64,000 bases of DNA, taken from NCBI GenBank assembly GCA_963666475.2, contig OY762821.2, forward strand, positions 1 through 64,000. The letters are read 5' to 3'. This DNA comes from JBFHIZ01 sp963666475. GTDB lineage: Bacteria; Bacillota; Clostridia; Lachnospirales; Lachnospiraceae. The translations under genes were made by a program, and so were the position numbers. Below, piece after piece: positions 1 to 8,349 of this stretch (position 1 is the first letter of the stretch; each line of letters starts with the position of its first letter). The notes beneath the pieces are model-generated. The model was not told where the DNA came from and did not search any database. It saw only the letters and a list, made by a program, of their open reading frames with translations.

Positions 1-2
1 CA

Positions 3-1274
3 CTCTTTATTACGGGTATGCGAAGCAAAATCGTGTTGTTATTCTTTTTGATCTGTGGACCAGTTGCAGCAGGGACCATGGTTTTATTCCGAAAACAGAT
101 TAAACGTACCAATCGAGAGTTTCGAAAGGAAATGGAAGAGACCTCTGCAAGAGTCATGGAAATGGTAGAACTAATTCCTGTGACAAGAGCGCATGCGTTG
201 GAAGTAGAAGAAATTGATAAAATGGAGGCACAACTAAGTCAGGTCGCAAAAAGAGGATATCGACTGGATATTGTTCAGGCAAACTTTGGAGCAGTCGGAT
301 GGGGGATATTCTATATTTTCCAGGTACTGTGCCTTGGGTTTACTGGATATCTTGCTCTGAAAGGCAGTGTCACGATTGGTGACATTACGATGTACCAATC
401 GTATTTTGCAACTATTGTAAACCAGATATCTGGGTTTATTGGACTGTTTCCAATCATAGCAAAGGGATTTGAGTCTGTGACTTCCGTAGGCGAGATTCTT
501 TTGGCTAAGGATATTGAAAACTATAAGGGAAAGTCAAAAATACGTAATGTTCAAGGAAATTACGATTTTGAAAATGTGCATTTTTCATACGAAGATAAAA
601 AAGAAGTGCTGACAGGACTTTCGATGCATGTAAAACAAGGAGAGACTGTCGCATTTGTGGGTGAATCTGGTGCAGGTAAATCGACGATTCTAAATTTGTT
701 AATTGGATTTATTACGCCGGATCAGGGATTGATTCGAATTGATGGGAAGGATATGGCCACACTAAATCTGCGCTCCTATCGTAAACATATCGCTGTAGTT
801 CCGCAGACATCAATTTTGTTTCAGGGCTCGATTCGGGATAATATTACTTACGGTATGCCCTCTGTAACGGATGAACAACTTGAAAATGCGATTCATGCAG
901 CAAACTTAACGAACTTTATTATGGAACTCCCGAATGGGGTGAATACCGTAGTTGGAGAGCGCGGTGGGAAACTCAGTGGAGGACAGAGGCAGAGGATTGC
1001 GATTGCAAGAGCATTGATTCGAAATCCCAAAATTATTATTTTGGATGAGGCCACATCAGCTCTGGACAGTGTTTCGGAAAATGAAATCCAAAAAGCGCTT
1101 TCCGATCTTACACAAGGTCGTACTACTTTTGTAGTGGCACATAGACTTTCAACAATTAAAAATGCAGACAAAATCGCAGTGATTAAAGATGGAAAGTGTA
1201 CAGAAGTTGGTTCGTATGAAGAACTTATGAAAAAACAAGGCGATTTTTACAAAATGAGAGAGCTCCAATTGTAA
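3..1274 (+). CDS. ABC exporter, permease/ATPase half-transporter (5' truncated by window edge)
   Basis: The reading frame is open to the left edge (codons from base 3), so the first visible ATG at 18 is probably internal. The visible part holds the last transmembrane helices of an ABC type-1 exporter domain, then a full ATPase domain. That domain has Walker A GESGAGKST, a Q-loop VVPQTS, signature LSGGQRQRIAIARAL, Walker B IIILDEATSALD and an H-loop VVAHRLST. All catalytic motifs are intact, so the visible part looks functional. Such half-exporters dimerise, often with a neighbouring gene, and export lipids, peptides or drugs. The substrate cannot be told from this fragment. No clear terminator follows it; the uxaB promoter starts only 8 bases after the stop, so some read-through into the uronate operon is possible. 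Confidence 0.93.
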   Translation, partial: LFITGMRSKIVLLFFLICGPVAAGTMVLFRKQIKRTNREFRKEMEETSARVMEMVELIPVTRAHALEVEEIDKMEAQLSQVAKRGYRLDIVQANFGAVGWGIFYIFQVLCLGFTGYLALKGSVTIGDITMYQSYFATIVNQISGFIGLFPIIAKGFESVTSVGEILLAKDIENYKGKSKIRNVQGNYDFENVHFSYEDKKEVLTGLSMHVKQGETVAFVGESGAGKSTILNLLIGFITPDQGLIRIDGKDMATLNLRSYRKHIAVVPQTSILFQGSIRDNITYGMPSVTDEQLENAIHAANLTNFIMELPNGVNTVVGERGGKLSGGQRQRIAIARALIRNPKIIILDEATSALDSVSENEIQKALSDLTQGRTTFVVAHRLSTIKNADKIAVIKDGKCTEVGSYEELMKKQGDFYKMRELQL

Positions 1275-1281
1275 AAAAACA

Positions 1282-1310
1282 TTGACGTATGACAGGTAAA
1301 ACGGTAGAAT
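1282..1310 (+). promoter_or_regulatory. sigma-A promoter of the uxaB-kdgK operon
   Basis: The -35 TTGACG (1282-1287) and -10 TAGAAT (1305-1310) are separated by exactly 17 bases. Transcription would start near 1317, inside the operator described next, giving a leader of about 130 bases before uxaB. The leader contains a possible weak long-range pairing GCTACG/CGTAGC but no recognised riboswitch. Confidence 0.8.
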
Positions 1311-1313
1311 AAA

Positions 1314-1327
1314 TGTAAGGGCTTACA
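1314..1327 (+). promoter_or_regulatory. LacI/CcpA-type operator at the uxaB start site
   Basis: TGTAAGGGCTTACA is a dyad (TGTAAG, two bases, CTTACA) starting 4 bases after the -10 box, so a bound repressor would block initiation. A near-identical site, TGTAAACGCTTACA, lies in front of uxaC (14954-14967). The site differs from the CcpA cre consensus at one central position, so either CcpA or a uronate-responsive LacI-family repressor (ExuR/KdgR type) could bind it. Confidence 0.7.
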
Positions 1328-1450
1328 TTCCGAGAAAATGAATGTTAGGCAAATGATTTTGAATCGATTTTTGGTCAACAGGTTTTGTGCTACGCCAGAG
1401 CTTGGGCCATGTAAAATTCCAATAATTCAGACGTAGCGTGGAGGTTAAAT

Positions 1451-2914
1451 ATGGAGCTTTTAACAGAAAAAATAACAAATCCGAAAGCATATCCGGTGAA
1501 AGTGGTGCAGTTCGGAGAGGGAAACTTTTTAAGATGCTTTGTTGACTATATGATTGATATTGCAAACGAGAAAGGTTTGTTTGACGGAAGTATCGTTTTG
1601 GTGAAACCGATTACATTCGGTAATTTGGATCGTTTTCATCAGCAGGATTGTCAATACACAGTTCAACTTAGAGGTCGTGTAAATGGTGAGCCTACAGTTC
1701 AGACACGTGTCATTACTTCAGTTTCGGATGCTGTAGATGCATATTCGGAATATGAAAAATATATGGCTCTTGCAAGAATTGAAACATTAGAATTTATTGT
1801 TTCCAACACTACGGAAGCTGGAATTGTATACGATGCAGAAGATCGCTTTGATATGACGCCTCAAAACTCTTATCCTGGTAAACTTACCAAGTTCTTATAT
1901 GAACGTTATACATGCTTTCAAGGAGATAACTCTAAAGGGTTGACTATTTTACCAGTAGAATTGATTGATGACAACGGTATTGCATTAAAGAAATGTGTAT
2001 TACAGACGATTGAAAACTGGAATCTTTCTCTGGAATTCAAGACATGGGTAGAAGAGGCATGTGTTTTTGCAAGTACTTTGGTGGATCGAATTGTTACTGG
2101 GTATCCAAGAGAAGAAGCTGAAGAAATATGGGAAAAACTTGGATATCAAGATAATCTTTTAAATACAGGAGAGCCATTTGCTCTTTGGGTTATTGAAAGT
2201 GAAAAGGATGTTAGTGAGAAACTACCACTTGTGAAAGCAGGACTTCCAGTTATTTTCACAGATAATCAAAAACCATACAAACAAAGAAAAGTACGTATTT
2301 TAAATGGTGCACATACTTCCTTTGTATTGGCAGCATATTTGGCAGGAAGAGATTTCGTTGCAGAGTCTATGCAGGATGAATTAATCTGTAATTTTGTTAA
2401 AAGTACTATTTATGATGAAGTCATTCCTACGCTATCCCTTCCAAAAACAGATTTGGAAGACTTTGCGAGTGCTGTAATTGATCGATTCAACAATCCATTT
2501 ATCAAGCATGCGTTGCTTGCTATTTCTCTAAACTCCGTATCAAAATGGAGAGCGAGATGTATGCCAAGTTTCTTGGAATATGTAGAAATGAAAAAAGAAT
2601 TACCAACAAGACTCACTTTTTCCATTGCTGCATTGATGGCTTTTTATAGTTCCACAACGATTCGTGAAGGTATCTTGATCGGTACACGTGATGGAGCTGA
2701 ATATGAAGTGCGTGATGATGCCGCAGTTTTAGAATTTTTTGCTGCAAATTCATCTTTAGATACAAAAGTATTTGTTGAGAATTACCTCAGCAATGAAACC
2801 TTCCATGGACAGGATTTAACGAAGATTACTGGATTGGTAGAACAGCTTGTTGTTTACTTAGATGAAATCAAGTCCTTGGGTATGAGAAAAACAATGGAAA
2901 AATACTTTCAGTAA
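1451..2914 (+). CDS. uxaB: Tagaturonate reductase (altronate oxidoreductase)
   Basis: A 487-residue member of the polyol/mannitol dehydrogenase family. It reduces D-tagaturonate to D-altronate with NADH, the second step of galacturonate breakdown after UxaC. The N-terminal nucleotide-binding segment begins with FGEGNFLRCFVDYMID. The catalytic region carries the family signature RKVRILNGAH, and the length is normal for UxaB. The start ATG has GGAGG about eight bases upstream. It is the first gene of the operon, 18 bases ahead of uxaA. A fructuronate reductase (UxuB) role is the main alternative, but direct linkage to uxaA and the UxaB-like N-terminus favour this call. Confidence 0.93.
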   Translation: MELLTEKITNPKAYPVKVVQFGEGNFLRCFVDYMIDIANEKGLFDGSIVLVKPITFGNLDRFHQQDCQYTVQLRGRVNGEPTVQTRVITSVSDAVDAYSEYEKYMALARIETLEFIVSNTTEAGIVYDAEDRFDMTPQNSYPGKLTKFLYERYTCFQGDNSKGLTILPVELIDDNGIALKKCVLQTIENWNLSLEFKTWVEEACVFASTLVDRIVTGYPREEAEEIWEKLGYQDNLLNTGEPFALWVIESEKDVSEKLPLVKAGLPVIFTDNQKPYKQRKVRILNGAHTSFVLAAYLAGRDFVAESMQDELICNFVKSTIYDEVIPTLSLPKTDLEDFASAVIDRFNNPFIKHALLAISLNSVSKWRARCMPSFLEYVEMKKELPTRLTFSIAALMAFYSSTTIREGILIGTRDGAEYEVRDDAAVLEFFAANSSLDTKVFVENYLSNETFHGQDLTKITGLVEQLVVYLDEIKSLGMRKTMEKYFQ

Positions 2915-2932
2915 GAAAGGGATGGTTTTCGT

Positions 2933-4414
2933 ATGCAAGATTATATTAAGATACATGAAAAAGATAATGTGGCAGTCGCTTTGAAACCGCTTTCTGCGGG
3001 AACCGAATATCAAATCGACGGTGTACAAGTGGTTATAAAAGAAGAAATTATGCAGGGCCATAAGTTTGCTTTGAAAGATCTGGAAGAAGGCGAAAAAATA
3101 ATCAAATATGGTTATCCTATTGGATATGCGACATCTTCAATCAGAATAGGTGAGTGGGTTCATACGCATAAAATTAAAACAACACTAGGCGAAAAGTTAG
3201 AATATACCTATGAAAAAGTGGCAGACACACTTGAAAAAACGGAAGAAGTTTTTTTTGATGGTTTTGTACGTGATGATGGGAAAGTTGCCATACGTAATGA
3301 AATTTGGATTATACCTACCGTAGGTTGTGTGAACAGTGTAGTTAACTTAATTGAAAAAAAAGCACAGAGCATGATTCGCGGAAGTGTGGAAAGCATTTTG
3401 GCATTCAATCATCCTTATGGTTGTTCACAAATGGGAGACGATCAAGAAAATACAAGACAGATTCTCGCAAACCTTGCAAACCACCCAAATGCAGGTGGTG
3501 TACTCGTATTAGGTTTGGGTTGTGAAAACAGTAGTGTAGAAGAAATTAAGAAACATATGGGCTCATATGATGAAAACAGAGTACGTTTTTTAATCGCTCA
3601 AGATGTGGAGGATGAAGTGGAAGCTTCACTCGAGATTATTTCTGAATTGGTAGAATATGCTTCTAAGTTCGAAAGACAGAAAGTATCTGCTTCAAAACTT
3701 GTGATTGGGATGAAGTGTGGAGGCTCAGATGGACTTTCTGGAATTACGGCAAATACGACCGTTGGTGCTTTTTCGGATATTCTGGTTTCCAAAGGTGGAA
3801 CAACAATCCTTACAGAAGTGCCAGAAATGTTTGGAGCTGAGACTTTGTTAATGAATCGATGTGAGACCGAAGATTTATTTCATAAGACGGAACGTTTGAT
3901 TAATGATTTCAAGGACTATTTTACAGAACATCATCAAACAATATACGAGAATCCATCTCCAGGAAATAAAAAGGGTGGAATTTCAACACTAGAAGATAAG
4001 TCTCTCGGATGTACACAAAAATCTGGTAGCGCTGTTGTCCGAGGCGTATTGGGATATGGTGAAATGGTTGATGTTACAGGACTTAATCTATTAAGTGCAC
4101 CAGGAAATGATTTAGTAGCTTCCACTGCACTTGCTGCAGCAGGAGCGCATATGGTTTTATTTACAACAGGTAGAGGAACACCGTTTGCTTGTCCTGTGCC
4201 TACGGCAAAGATATCAAGCAACACAAATTTATATGATAAGAAAAGAAATTGGATTGATTTTAATACGGGCCGTGCGATTGAAGACAGCAATGTAGAAGAG
4301 ATGGCGAAAGAATTATTTGACTATGTAATTCGTATCGCTTCTGGAGAGCAGGTAAAGTCAGAAGAGGCCGGTTATCATGATATGGCAATTTTTAAACAGG
4401 GTGTCACTCTGTAA
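2933..4414 (+). CDS. uxaA: Altronate dehydratase
   Basis: A 493-residue UxaA-family dehydratase that removes water from D-altronate to give 2-keto-3-deoxy-D-gluconate (KDG). The first ~90 residues form the SAF domain of the family. The rest is the metal-dependent D-galactarate/altronate dehydratase body, with Cys-containing segments (HPYGCSQMG, LGCENSS, KCGGSDG) of the kind that bind iron in this family. Full length, no frameshift. It follows uxaB by 18 bases and precedes kduI by 41, so it is co-transcribed. UxaA from related organisms requires Fe(II) or Mn(II) and is oxygen-sensitive, which suits an anaerobe. Confidence 0.94.
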   Translation: MQDYIKIHEKDNVAVALKPLSAGTEYQIDGVQVVIKEEIMQGHKFALKDLEEGEKIIKYGYPIGYATSSIRIGEWVHTHKIKTTLGEKLEYTYEKVADTLEKTEEVFFDGFVRDDGKVAIRNEIWIIPTVGCVNSVVNLIEKKAQSMIRGSVESILAFNHPYGCSQMGDDQENTRQILANLANHPNAGGVLVLGLGCENSSVEEIKKHMGSYDENRVRFLIAQDVEDEVEASLEIISELVEYASKFERQKVSASKLVIGMKCGGSDGLSGITANTTVGAFSDILVSKGGTTILTEVPEMFGAETLLMNRCETEDLFHKTERLINDFKDYFTEHHQTIYENPSPGNKKGGISTLEDKSLGCTQKSGSAVVRGVLGYGEMVDVTGLNLLSAPGNDLVASTALAAAGAHMVLFTTGRGTPFACPVPTAKISSNTNLYDKKRNWIDFNTGRAIEDSNVEEMAKELFDYVIRIASGEQVKSEEAGYHDMAIFKQGVTL

Positions 4415-4455
4415 GAGTAATTAATAACGAAGGATAAGAAAGCAGGAGGAAACAA

Positions 4456-5316
4456 ATGGAAGTCAGAACCGCAGCATCACCAAAGGACGTAAAAAATTAC
4501 ACAACAGACAGATTACGCGAAGAGTTTTTAATTGAGGATTTATTCAGACCGGATGAAATCAAATTGGTATACTCTCATGTGGATCGTATCATCACTGGAA
4601 GTGCAGTGCCAATCAAACCACTCAAATTAGAAGCAGGAGCAGAACTTCGTGCAGAGTACTTTTTACAACGAAGAGAGATGGGCGTAATAAATATTGGAGG
4701 TCCAGGTAAAATTGTTGTGGATGGATTGACATATGCCGTAGATCACAAGGATGGAATGTATTTAGCAATGGGTGCAAAAGACATAATGTTTGAAAGTGAT
4801 GATGTATCAAATCCGGCAAAATTCTATTTAAATAGTGCTCCTGCGCATATGGCATACAAAACAGTATTGATCAAACCAGAGGGAACGGAAGACGATAATA
4901 CGGTCATCGTAAAAGATGTGAATAAAGTGGAAATGGGTTCTTTAGAAGAATCTAATCACCGAGTAATTTGTAAATACATTCTTCCTGGACAGGTTGAAAG
5001 TTGTCAGTTGGTTATGGGAATGACAATGTTAAAAGAAGGTAGTGTTTGGAATACCATGCCTTGTCATACACATGACAGACGTATGGAAGTTTATCTCTAT
5101 TTTGGAATGCAGGAACAGGATTTTGTAATGCATTTCATGGGAGAACCTACTGAGACGAGACACGTTGTTATGAGAAATGATCAGGCAATTATTTCACCTA
5201 GCTGGTCTATTCATTCTGGATGTGGTTCTAGAGCATACACATTTATTTGGGGCATGGTAGGTGAAAATCAAGAATTCACAGATATGGATCATGTAAAAAA
5301 TTCTGAAGTACGATAA
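4456..5316 (+). CDS. kduI: 5-dehydro-4-deoxy-D-glucuronate isomerase
   Basis: A 286-residue KduI that converts 5-keto-4-deoxyuronate (DKI, from unsaturated pectin oligomers) to 2,5-diketo-3-deoxygluconate. The cupin metal site is visible: H204, H206, E211 and H253. These match the spacing of the E. coli ligands H196, H198, E203 and H245 with a constant offset of eight, so the N-terminus is about eight residues longer. AGGAGG lies 7 bases before the ATG. It joins kduD downstream after 36 bases. Its presence means the operon handles pectin-lyase products as well as free hexuronates. Confidence 0.95.
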   Translation: MEVRTAASPKDVKNYTTDRLREEFLIEDLFRPDEIKLVYSHVDRIITGSAVPIKPLKLEAGAELRAEYFLQRREMGVINIGGPGKIVVDGLTYAVDHKDGMYLAMGAKDIMFESDDVSNPAKFYLNSAPAHMAYKTVLIKPEGTEDDNTVIVKDVNKVEMGSLEESNHRVICKYILPGQVESCQLVMGMTMLKEGSVWNTMPCHTHDRRMEVYLYFGMQEQDFVMHFMGEPTETRHVVMRNDQAIISPSWSIHSGCGSRAYTFIWGMVGENQEFTDMDHVKNSEVR

Positions 5317-5352
5317 TTTAAAAATGTAAGGTATTGATAGGAGGAAAAGAAA

Positions 5353-6159
5353 GTGAACGAATTTTTAAGTAATTTTTCATTGGACAACAAAATTGCATTA
5401 GTTACAGGAGCTTCTTATGGAATTGGATATTCAATTGCATCAGCATATGCAAAAGCTGGAGCGACAATCTGTTTTAATGACATCAATCAGGAACTTGTAG
5501 ATAAAGGAATTAAAGCATATGCGGAAGATGGAATTAAAGCATATGGATATGTATGTGATGTAACCAACGAAACACAAGTTAACGAAATGGTAGCAGCCAT
5601 TGAAAAAGAAGTTGGTGTGATTGATATTTTAGTAAACAACGCTGGAATCATCAAGAGAATTCCAATGTGTGATATGACAGCTGAGCAGTTCAGACAGGTA
5701 ATAGACGTAGATTTGAATGCTCCATTTATTGTATCAAAAGCAGTAATACCAGCAATGATTAAAAAGGGTCAAGGAAAAATCATTAATATTTGTTCTATGA
5801 TGAGTGAGTTAGGTAGAGAGACTGTATCGGCTTATGCAGCAGCAAAAGGTGGATTAAAAATGCTAACAAAGAATATCTGCTCCGAGTATGGCGAGCATAA
5901 TATTCAGTGTAACGGAATTGGACCTGGATATATTGCAACTCCTCAGACAGCTCCACTTAGAGAATTGCAAGAAGATGGATCACGTCATCCATTTGATCAA
6001 TTTATTATTTCAAAAACTCCAGCAGCTAGATGGGGAAATACCGAAGATTTAGAAGGACCAGCAGTATTTTTGGCATCGAAAGCATCTGATTTTGTAAATG
6101 GACATATTTTATATGTAGATGGTGGAATCTTAGCTTATATTGGGAAACAACCACAATAA
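5353..6159 (+). CDS. kduD: 2-dehydro-3-deoxy-D-gluconate 5-dehydrogenase (GTG start)
   Basis: A 268-residue short-chain dehydrogenase that reduces 2,5-diketo-3-deoxygluconate to KDG. Motifs are TGASYGIG (cofactor loop, near residue 20), NNAG, and the catalytic YAAAK with an upstream serine. The start is GTG at 5353, chosen because GGAGG lies 9 bases upstream and the protein then begins at the usual KduD position. A 16-base exact direct repeat (5506-5521 and 5530-5545) encodes two copies of GIKAY inside the normal-length protein. It forms the KduI-KduD pair with the gene upstream. Confidence 0.94.
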   Translation: MNEFLSNFSLDNKIALVTGASYGIGYSIASAYAKAGATICFNDINQELVDKGIKAYAEDGIKAYGYVCDVTNETQVNEMVAAIEKEVGVIDILVNNAGIIKRIPMCDMTAEQFRQVIDVDLNAPFIVSKAVIPAMIKKGQGKIINICSMMSELGRETVSAYAAAKGGLKMLTKNICSEYGEHNIQCNGIGPGYIATPQTAPLRELQEDGSRHPFDQFIISKTPAARWGNTEDLEGPAVFLASKASDFVNGHILYVDGGILAYIGKQPQ

Positions 6160-6196
6160 TAGATGAGGCGAGCAGCGCTTCAGAATGGAGAAGATT

Positions 6197-7162
6197 ATGA
6201 ATCAAGTACTACAAGAGATTTCAAACATCGGTATCGTACCGGTTATTGCGATTGATGATGTGATTGATGCACTTCCAATTGCAAAAGCATTATGTGAAGG
6301 AGGGCTCCCATGTGCGGAGGTTACATTCCGTACCGATGCGGCAGAAGAATCCATTCGTCTAATGGCAGATGCCTATCCTGAAATGTTAGTTGGAGCTGGA
6401 ACCGTTCTCACAACAGAACAGGTTGATCAGGCCGTTGCAGCAGGAGCAAAGTTTATTGTAAGTCCTGGACTTAACCCAAAAGTTGTAAAATATTGTGTGG
6501 ACAAAGGTATTCCTGTTACACCTGGATGTGCAAATCCTAGTGATGTAGAAGCAGCTATTGAATTAGGATTAGAGGTTGTAAAATTCTTTCCAGCAGAAGC
6601 AAGTGGTGGGCTTGCGATGATTAAGGCTATGGCAGCGCCTTATGTAAACATGAAGTTTATGCCAACTGGTGGAATTAATTTAAAAAATATCAATTCTTAT
6701 TTAGAATTTGGGAAAATAATTGCATGCGGTGGAAGCTGGATGGTAACAAAAGATGATGTCAAGAATAAGGATTATGATCACATTGCACAGCTTGCTAGAG
6801 AAGCTGTAGATCATATGTTGGGATTCAAACTCAAACATGTTGGAATCAACACAGCAGATGAAACAGAAGCAAATGTTGTAGCGGATGCATTTTCAAATAT
6901 TCTTCCTTTTGCAAAAAATGTAGGAAACTCATCCATCTTTATGGGTAGTGAAATTGAAATTATGAAACAACCATATCTGGGTGAACATGGACATTTGGCA
7001 ATTGAAACCAATTCAGTGGATCGTGCGGTTTACTATCTTGCAAAAAAAGGCGTAAATGTAATTCCAGAAACTGTGAAAAAAGATGCAAGTGGAAAAATGA
7101 CAGTGGCATATTTAGAAGGTGAAGTTGGTGGATTTGCTGTTCACCTGGTTCAAAAAAAATAA
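6197..7162 (+). CDS. kdgA: KDPG/KHG aldolase fused to a C-terminal VOC-like domain
   Basis: Residues 1-205 are a class I KDPG/4-hydroxy-2-oxoglutarate aldolase that splits KDPG into pyruvate and glyceraldehyde-3-phosphate. The Schiff-base lysine is K129 (VVKFFPAE) and the general acid/base is E41 (AEVTFRT). Residues 212-321 form an extra domain with a glyoxalase/VOC-like pattern (HVGINTADETE, a GHLAIET strand, a final GFAVHLV strand). Normal KdgA ends near 210 residues. I place the start at 6197, not the in-frame ATG at 6185, because GGAG lies 6 bases before 6197. The role of the tail is unknown; it might bind a metal or uronate intermediate. Confidence 0.9.
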   Translation: MNQVLQEISNIGIVPVIAIDDVIDALPIAKALCEGGLPCAEVTFRTDAAEESIRLMADAYPEMLVGAGTVLTTEQVDQAVAAGAKFIVSPGLNPKVVKYCVDKGIPVTPGCANPSDVEAAIELGLEVVKFFPAEASGGLAMIKAMAAPYVNMKFMPTGGINLKNINSYLEFGKIIACGGSWMVTKDDVKNKDYDHIAQLAREAVDHMLGFKLKHVGINTADETEANVVADAFSNILPFAKNVGNSSIFMGSEIEIMKQPYLGEHGHLAIETNSVDRAVYYLAKKGVNVIPETVKKDASGKMTVAYLEGEVGGFAVHLVQKK

Positions 7163-7191
7163 CGGATTCTTTAAATAGAAAGGGAAAAGAT

Positions 7192-8220
7192 ATGAGCAAC
7201 AAGAAAGTGGTTACTTTTGGAGAAATTATGTTAAGACTAGCTCCAGAAGGATATTATCGTTTTGTACAGGCTGAAAGCTATGGAGCAACATTTGGCGGAG
7301 GAGAGGCTAACGTAGCAGTTTCACTTGCAAACTATGGTATGGATGCAAAGTTTGTTACGAAACTCCCATCACATGAAATTGGACAAGCAGCGGTGAATTC
7401 ATTGCGTAAATTTGGAGTAGATACTTCAATGATTACCAGAGGTGGTGAGCGTGTTGGAATTTACTATTTGGAAAAAGGTGCAAGCCAAAGACCAAGTAAA
7501 GTAATTTATGACCGTGCAGGGTCTTCGATTGCGACAGCAAAAAAAGAAGATTTTGATTGGGATGCGATTTTTGATGGTGTGGAGTGGTTTCATTTTACAG
7601 GGATTACCCCGGCACTCAACGATGAAGTAGCTGAAATCTGTATGGAAGCTTGTAAAAAGGCAAAGGAAAAAAATATTACAATTAGCTGTGATTTGAATTA
7701 CCGCAATAAATTGTGGAGCAAAGCAAAAGCAGGTGAAGTAATGGATAAACTTTGCCAGTATGTTGACGTTTGTATTGCAAATGAAGAGGATGCAGGGGAT
7801 GTTTTTGGAATCTTTGCGACAAATACAGATTTAACAGCTGGAAAAGTAAACCATGATGGATATAAAGAAGTTGCGAAAAAATTAGCAGATCGCTTTCATT
7901 TTTCAAAAGTTGCGATTACTTTGAGAGGCTCCATCTCAGCAAATGATAATAATTGGGCAGCGATGCTATATGATGGAAATGACTACTTCTTTTCAAAAAG
8001 CTATTTGATGCATATTGTTGATCGTGTTGGCGGTGGAGATTCGTTTGGAGGCGGACTCATTTATGCATGTTTAAATGACTACGATCCTCAGGCGACAATC
8101 GAATTTGCTGTTGCAGCAAGCTGTTTAAAACACTCTACAGAAGGAGATTTCAACCATGCAACGGTTTCGGAAGTACAGAAACTTGCAGGTGGAGACGGAT
8201 CAGGAAGAGTACAGAGATAG
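7192..8220 (+). CDS. kdgK: 2-keto-3-deoxygluconate kinase
   Basis: A 342-residue PfkB/ribokinase-family sugar kinase that phosphorylates KDG to KDPG, feeding the KdgA gene just upstream. The N-terminal glycine-rich GGGEANVAVSLA segment binds sugar. The C-terminal VGGGDSFGGG motif supplies the catalytic base D283 and the anion hole. AAGGGAAAAG lies before the ATG. It is the last gene of the operon and is followed by a strong terminator. Five of the six pathway activities lie in this operon and the sixth, UxaC, lies 5.3 kb downstream on the opposite strand. Confidence 0.93.
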   Translation: MSNKKVVTFGEIMLRLAPEGYYRFVQAESYGATFGGGEANVAVSLANYGMDAKFVTKLPSHEIGQAAVNSLRKFGVDTSMITRGGERVGIYYLEKGASQRPSKVIYDRAGSSIATAKKEDFDWDAIFDGVEWFHFTGITPALNDEVAEICMEACKKAKEKNITISCDLNYRNKLWSKAKAGEVMDKLCQYVDVCIANEEDAGDVFGIFATNTDLTAGKVNHDGYKEVAKKLADRFHFSKVAITLRGSISANDNNWAAMLYDGNDYFFSKSYLMHIVDRVGGGDSFGGGLIYACLNDYDPQATIEFAVAASCLKHSTEGDFNHATVSEVQKLAGGDGSGRVQR

Positions 8221-8250
8221 TAAAACATGTATTTTTTGTATCTCTCATTA

Positions 8251-8290
8251 AAAGAAAGCGTAGCATATTGATGTTACGCTTTCTTTGTTT
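8251..8290 (+). terminator. Rho-independent terminator after kdgK
   Basis: A 16-bp stem (8251-8266 with 8271-8286, one G-U pair) with loop ATTG, ending in a T-rich tail. It closes the uronate operon 30 bases after the kdgK stop. Confidence 0.88.
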
Positions 8291-8316
8291 ACATCTATTT
8301 GAATTTCATGTACTAT
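8288..8316 (+). promoter_or_regulatory. Probable promoter for the acyltransferase pair
   Basis: TTTACA (8288-8293) and TACTAT (8311-8316) with a 17-base spacer. The -35 overlaps the tail of the kdgK terminator. The -10 is a modest match, so this is tentative; it would start a leader of about 25 bases before 8350. Confidence 0.45.
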
Positions 8317-8349
8317 TTGATAAGAGAAATGGTTACGGAGGTTTGGGAA

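Noticed and set aside
1328..1450. Riboswitch in the uxaB leader
   Set aside because: Only a weak GCTACG/CGTAGC pairing is visible and no known aptamer pattern was recognised.
4622..4855. Small minus-strand open frame inside kduI
   Set aside because: It mirrors a conserved gene, has no start signal and looks non-protein-like.
5506..5545. Recent duplication damaging kduD
   Set aside because: The 16-base repeat is in-frame and the protein has the normal family length and all motifs, so it is likely native.
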